Positions 7,503-9,842 of a DNA stretch of 9,842 bases are shown piece by piece. The position numbers and the translations under genes are program-made. Below the pieces are notes generated by a model. The model did no database searches. It was given only the letters and a program-made list of their open reading frames with translations, and was not told the DNA's origin. Where the stretch lies: the NCBI GenBank assembly GCA_022560715.1, contig JADFSQ010000035.1, positions 1 to 9,842 on the forward strand. The letters run 5' to 3'. Position 1 is the stretch's first letter. The number at the start of each line of letters is the position of its first letter. This stretch comes from Bacteroidota bacterium. GTDB taxonomy: Bacteria > Bacteroidota > Bacteroidia > Flavobacteriales > Flavobacteriaceae.

Positions 7503-7560
7503 ATACTTTCATAAAGTACTATTTATCAATCAAATAAATAAAAAAAGAGTATGAAAGTAT
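7503..7560. repeat. Spaced 11-bp inverted repeat in the gap before the TerB-like gene
   Basis: ATACTTTCATA (7503-7513) recurs inverted as TATGAAAGTAT (7550-7560) with 36 bp between. The rest of the 7391-7671 gap is AT-rich with a T10 run at 7581-7590 and no ORF. TAATTTTA at 7636-7643 is a possible imperfect -7 box for the next gene. The role of the inverted repeat is unknown; a regulator site or a small mobile-element relic are both possible. Confidence 0.4.
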
Positions 7561-7671
7561 AATAACTTCGATGAAATAACTTTTTTTTTTCGTTAAGTTA
7601 CATTATATCTACGATTATTAAAATAAGATAATCTTTAATTTTATAATGTAATAATTAATCCTCCCACAACA

Positions 7672-8073
7672 ATGATAAATAGAGTAGAAAAATTAAGCCT
7701 GTTATCTGAAATGATAGCATTTGCAAGAATAAATAATAGCTTAAGAGCGATTGAGCATAAATTTTTGTTAGGTGTCGCTAAGCAATTGGAGATTACTAAA
7801 GAAGATTATGATTATTTATTAGACAATCCCGTGACACATATAAATTTAAAATCCCATAGTGAACGTATTGTACAGTTTCACAGATTAATTTTGTTAATGA
7901 ACCTTGATAAGGAAATTGCTGATAAAGATCTTGTAAGGCTACATAATTTTGGTTTAAAAATGGGATTAGGATATGAAGCTATTAACCGTGTTTTAGATTT
8001 AATGGAAAGTTTTCCTGATAAAATTGTTCCGCCGGATTTCTTGATAGATATTTTTAAAACTCAATATAACTAG
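7672..8073 (+). CDS. TerB-like helical protein
   Basis: This 133-aa cytoplasmic protein has no signal peptide or membrane segment and is predicted to be almost all helical. It begins with VEKLSLLSEMIAFARIN and continues with EHKFLLGVAKQLEITKEDYD. The second half repeats the theme: FHRLILLMNLDKEIADKDLV, then RLHNFGLKMGLGYEAINRVL and DLMESFPDKIVPPDFLIDIF. The pair of 'helix - acidic turn - helix' units is the layout of the TerB/TerB-like family, whose members are linked to envelope stress or tellurite resistance in other bacteria; no tellurite genes are nearby. I recall homologues in Flavobacteriia sitting beside uvrB and sometimes being labelled 'excinuclease ABC subunit B', a label with no support in this sequence. 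It converges with uvrB (stops 43 bp apart). The exact function is unknown. Confidence 0.75.
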   Translation: MINRVEKLSLLSEMIAFARINNSLRAIEHKFLLGVAKQLEITKEDYDYLLDNPVTHINLKSHSERIVQFHRLILLMNLDKEIADKDLVRLHNFGLKMGLGYEAINRVLDLMESFPDKIVPPDFLIDIFKTQYN

Positions 8074-8077
8074 TAGT

Positions 8078-8115
8078 CAGTACGCAGTGTTCAGTATGCA
8101 GTTGGCAGTAGCAGT
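8078..8115. repeat. CAGT-NNN heptad repeat between convergent genes
   Basis: CAGT occurs at 8078, 8085, 8092, 8099 and 8106, exactly 7 bp apart, then at 8112 (6 bp) and again at 8125 inside the uvrB 3' end. The three bases between are variable (ACG, GTT, ATG, TGG). The block fills the whole gap between the TerB-like stop and the uvrB stop. I recall similar CAGT-rich heptads between convergent genes in other Flavobacteriia. It is not CRISPR: there is no long repeat and the spacers are 3 bp. Confidence 0.75.
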
Positions 8116-8304
8116 TTATGTTTTCAGTTTTTCTAATTTATTTTGATAAGCTTTTATTTCGTCTCTTAATTTTGCAGCAAGTATAAAATCCAACTCCTTT
8201 GCAGCTTGTTCCATAAGTTTGCGTCTTTTACGAATATTCTTTTCTAATTGTGGCTTGGTTAAATACTCACTTTCAGGTTCGGCTGCTTTTTGTGCTTCTA
8301 ATTC
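8116..8304 (-). pseudogene. uvrB: UvrABC system protein B, C-terminal 62 residues only
   Basis: UvrB is the damage-verifying helicase-like subunit of nucleotide excision repair, normally about 660-680 aa. Only its end is here: AAEPESEYLTKPQLEKNIRK, then RRKLMEQAAKELDFILAAKL and RDEIKAYQNKLEKLKT. This is the UVR domain ('LEK.I...rk.MeqAAKeLDFi.AAkLRDEI'), the coiled hairpin that contacts UvrC. Upstream, the reading frame continues into GC-rich sequence unrelated to UvrB (LPNYADLV and beyond). No helicase motifs, P-loop or beta-hairpin follow. The gene is therefore cut at about 8300-8325. Because uvrB is nearly universal and single-copy, an artificial join is more likely than a natural deletion. 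Confidence 0.82.
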
Positions 8305-8815
8305 GGAAACGAGATCAGCATAGTTCGGGAGTTGAACATTAGACGGAGCATTCGGCCTAACGTGCCGCATCTGGGCTTGTGCCGGGGACGTAGTCCCAAT
8401 GATCGCTAAGACCGTCAGCAGAATGCTGATGCGACAATAGAACGAGATCGTAATCCACGAGCGTGCCTTATCCATAGAGCGTCCATTCGTTGGAAATTTC
8501 ATTCCGTGACGGCCCCAGTATCGCCCTTGGCGTAAGGTAGGGTTTGTGCGAACAAACCGTCATTGGAGGCGTTGGTGTAACCAAGGTATCGGCGCCAACT
8601 GCTGTACAGCTTGTAACTCAACGGTGCGGAATGGTTTGTAGTAGTTTGCAGGAGTATTTGGAAAATGCATGCCTGTTCCAGTCCACGTCCTGAACTTCCA
8701 CTGTTGCCTCCCAGGCCAGCGCCGCACCGGACGCCGGTCGCTTTTTGCCCTACGGAAGCTCGAATTGGCTTTGAATAATGTGAGAAAAAACAGCGGAAAT
8801 GAAGGCCAGTGACGA
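8305..8815. other. Unassigned, GC-richer stretch between two broken genes
   Basis: I cannot name a gene here. On the minus strand, ATG 8502 (or better 8475) opens MDKARSWITISFYCRISILL, followed by TVLAIIGTTSPAQAQ, a good-looking signal peptide, before the frame runs into the uvrB remnant. If real, this is the N-terminus of an exported protein whose body was lost at the join. Upstream on the same strand, another frame ends with LGYTNASNDGLFAQTLPY then AKGDTGAVTE and TGA, overlapping ATG 8502 as ATGA. A competing frame ends ELQAVQQLAPIPWLHQRLQ at a TGA at 8560. None is long enough to choose between. Short perfect hairpins are unusually frequent from 8385 to 8610. The stretch may itself be a patchwork; 8755-8815 differs in base composition again. 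Confidence 0.4.
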
Positions 8816-9169
8816 TTGCGCCGATTGCGTAAGATGGATCTGATCGAAGGCGAGTACAACATTACCGACGAAGTATCGACCATGCCCACGCCGGGACACA
8901 CCCCCGGCCACCAGGCCATCTTGATCTCCTCCCAAGGAGAAAAGGCAATGATCGTGGGAGATGTCCTGCACAACAAGGCCCAGGTCCAAGAATCCGATTG
9001 GTGCGCCGGAGTGGACATCGACAAGGGTCTGAGCCGTCAGAGCCGCGAGAAAGTTCTGGACATGGCGGAAAAAGAGAGCTACGTGATAGCCGCCGGCCAC
9101 TTTTCCCCAGCAGACCATATAGGAAAGGTGGTCCGGTTGGAGGGCCGCCGCTACTGGCAGGCTGTGTAA
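8816..9169 (+). pseudogene. Metallo-beta-lactamase-fold hydrolase, C-terminal half
   Basis: The 117 codons carry the second half of the MBL fold. The third metal ligand region is TPGHTPGHQAILI, the bridging aspartate is in MIVGDVLHNK, and the last histidine is in VIAAGHFSPADHIGKVVR. The end YWQAV plus TAA is a natural C-terminus. The first half, with the HxHxDH metal site that the enzyme needs, is absent. Reading upstream in frame meets TGA at 8810-8812, and no frame upstream encodes it. The first codon (TTG 8816) is only the first possible start after that stop; homology probably begins at about 8825-8840. Codons are G/C-ending, unlike everything before 8300. The likely substrate class (lactone, thioester or other ester) cannot be told from this half. 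It is a fragment by truncation or by assembly. Confidence 0.75.
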
Positions 9170-9195
9170 CAACGGTTGGACTGTTGGGACCTAAC

Positions 9196-9226
9196 GTAGG
9201 GGCGCCTCGATGCAATCGGAGTGCCC
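9196..9226. repeat. Imperfect GTAGGGGC hairpin
   Basis: GTAGGGGC at 9196-9203 starts a stem in which GGGCGCCTCGAT (9200-9211) pairs with ATCGGAGTGCCC (9215-9226) around the loop GCA. It has one mismatch and two G-T pairs. It lies 26 bp after the stop of the MBL fragment and shares its first eight bases with the hairpin at 9265, so the two appear to be copies of one repeat class. Confidence 0.55.
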
Positions 9227-9264
9227 TTCCCCGTTTGTCTTATATCGATGACGTATCCTTCCGA

Positions 9265-9293
9265 GTAGGGGCAGGTTTGAAACCTGCCCCTAC
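9265..9293. repeat. Perfect GTAGGGGC palindrome (REP-type)
   Basis: GTAGGGGCAGGTTT (9265-9278), a central G, then AAACCTGCCCCTAC (9280-9293) is a perfect 14-bp inverted repeat, realistically an 11-bp stem with a 7-nt loop. I recall this exact class as a very abundant dispersed palindrome in some uncultured marine bacteria and a few other GC-rich phyla. Translated by accident, it gives the peptide GAGLKPAPT seen at the ends of many spurious proteins. There is no T-run, so it is not a classical terminator. It helps identify the GC-rich part as non-flavobacterial. Confidence 0.75.
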
Positions 9294-9354
9294 GGTTTAA
9301 GCCGTGCGGTGTTATAATTTCCCGGCCGAAAGCTGTATTTGTGAGAGATGACCT

Positions 9355-9842
9355 GTGACTACCGAACGAGGCCCCAAAGACTTGCGGCGAGCGGCGGCGG
9401 AATTCCGCCTGCGCTATTATGGACGCTACGGCAATCCGGGCCCGCCTCCGGCGATGGCCGAGCTGGCCCCTGAAGTGATGCAACTGGTCGATGAGACCAT
9501 CTACGGGGAGATCTACAACCGTCCGGCGGTGAACCTTCAAACCCGCAGCCTGTGCACCATCGCCGCTCTGACGGTTCTGGGCCATAGCCCCGATCTGTTG
9601 GCCCGGCACATCCAAGGGGCGCTGCACGTCGGAGTGACCCGGGAGCAGATCTCCGAGATCATTTCCCAGATGGTGTTCTACGGCGGCATGCCCGCGGCGG
9701 TCAACGCGTTCCGCGTAGCCAAGGAGACCTTCGACCAGAACTCCGGTTACCGGTTCGGTCTACAGTCTGCTAAGCCAAGCAATCAGCCGGCGCCGGAAGT
9801 GCCGCCGCATCCCAACCACCGGCCAGAGCTGCCGGTACCAGA
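9355..9842 (+). CDS. Carboxymuconolactone decarboxylase family protein (runs off the window)
   Basis: An open frame from GTG 9355 continues to the window end (162 codons). Residues ~45-128 match the CMD fold of PcaC-like proteins: VDETIYGEIYNRPAVNLQTR, SLCTIAALTVLGHSPDLLAR, HIQGALHVGVTREQISEIIS, then QMVFYGGMPAAVNAFRVAKE. The last piece is the conserved 'q...Y.G.PaA.nA.rva.e' helix. Only one Cys is present and there is no CxxC, so an AhpD-type peroxidase is unlikely. PcaC decarboxylates 4-carboxymuconolactone in protocatechuate breakdown, but many family members have other roles and no pca genes are visible. After residue ~135 the sequence turns Pro-rich (PSNQPAPEVPPHPNHRPELP), an extension beyond the usual domain. 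GTG 9355 is chosen because TGA occurs in frame at 9349-9351; GAGAG at 9343-9347 is a plausible ribosome-binding site. TATAAT at 9313-9318 could be a -10 box, without a clear -35. Confidence 0.85.
   Translation, partial: MTTERGPKDLRRAAAEFRLRYYGRYGNPGPPPAMAELAPEVMQLVDETIYGEIYNRPAVNLQTRSLCTIAALTVLGHSPDLLARHIQGALHVGVTREQISEIISQMVFYGGMPAAVNAFRVAKETFDQNSGYRFGLQSAKPSNQPAPEVPPHPNHRPELPVP

Noticed and set aside
7581..7590. T10 homopolymer as a phase-variation tract.
   Set aside because: It lies ~80 bp before the TerB-like start, outside any coding frame and outside a recognisable promoter spacer, in DNA where T-runs are common.
8078..8128. The regularly spaced repeats as a CRISPR array.
   Set aside because: The constant unit is only 4 bp and the variable part 3 bp; no cas genes are present.
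8331..8361. GTTGAAC and GCCTAAC resemble integron attC core sites (GTTRRRY / RYYYAAC).
   Set aside because: They are only 17 bp apart and in the wrong order for an attC site on either strand, with no paired inner sites and no integrase or cassette structure.
8546..8551. GTGCGA, the 5' signature of group II introns.
   Set aside because: It is inside a short perfect hairpin, and there is no domain V, no maturase/reverse transcriptase and no 3' boundary.
8862..9627. Several long minus-strand and alternative plus-strand frames in the GC-rich end, including one ending GAGLKPAPT.
   Set aside because: GC-rich DNA has few stops. These frames are antisense or out of frame to the MBL and CMD genes, and the GAGLKPAPT peptide is a translation of the 9265-9293 palindrome.

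Overview
The window joins two kinds of DNA. From base 1 to about 8,300 it is AT-rich (A/T-ending codons, T-rich terminators, a TTG/TAnnTTTG-type promoter) and looks like an ordinary chromosome segment of a marine-type Flavobacteriia (Bacteroidota). From about 8,320 to the end it is clearly GC-richer, with G/C-ending codons and unrelated gene content. I found no convincing new multi-gene system. The most notable features are the break itself, which cuts through uvrB, and several repeat elements and gene remnants.

Flavobacterial part. On the minus strand lie the 5' part of a secreted PD40/TolB-like propeller protein (1-197), a degenerate REP-like inverted repeat (250-331), a short lipoprotein-like ORF with a decayed-looking tail (419-574), and a complete 1077-aa secreted tricorn-type S41 protease (580-3813). 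The intergenic stretch 3814-4205 is not empty: it holds the C-terminal relic of a DUF418 membrane protein (3880-4023) and two terminator hairpins. Diaminopimelate decarboxylase lysA (4206-5411, minus) is divergent from succinyl-CoA synthetase beta subunit sucC (5608-6801, plus), which has a recognisable Bacteroidota promoter and a strong terminator. Then come a small exported TonB-C-like protein (6988-7332), its terminator, a repeat-bearing gap, and a TerB-like helical protein (7672-8073). The last converges on the 3' end of uvrB (minus, stop at 8116), and a 7-bp-periodic CAGT repeat sits between the two stops.

GC-rich part. uvrB keeps only its last ~62 codons (the UVR domain) before the sequence changes character at about 8,300-8,325. 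The stretch 8305-8815 cannot be assigned; it has a signal-peptide-like minus-strand reading and many short hairpins. It is followed by the C-terminal half of a metallo-beta-lactamase-fold hydrolase (8816-9169), two GTAGGGGC hairpin repeats (9196-9293), and the start of a carboxymuconolactone decarboxylase-family protein running off the window (9355-9842). The last three resemble DNA of uncultured marine bacteria such as SAR202-like Chloroflexota or Poribacteria; this assignment is by memory of style, not by search.

How the parts relate. lysA (lysine/peptidoglycan precursor synthesis) and sucC (TCA cycle) are housekeeping genes; the large protease and its neighbours belong to the cell envelope. 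They are separate transcription units rather than one pathway. The abrupt loss of uvrB, an essential-type repair gene, at a composition break followed by a headless second gene is better explained by a chimeric metagenomic contig than by natural transfer, though sequence alone cannot prove this.
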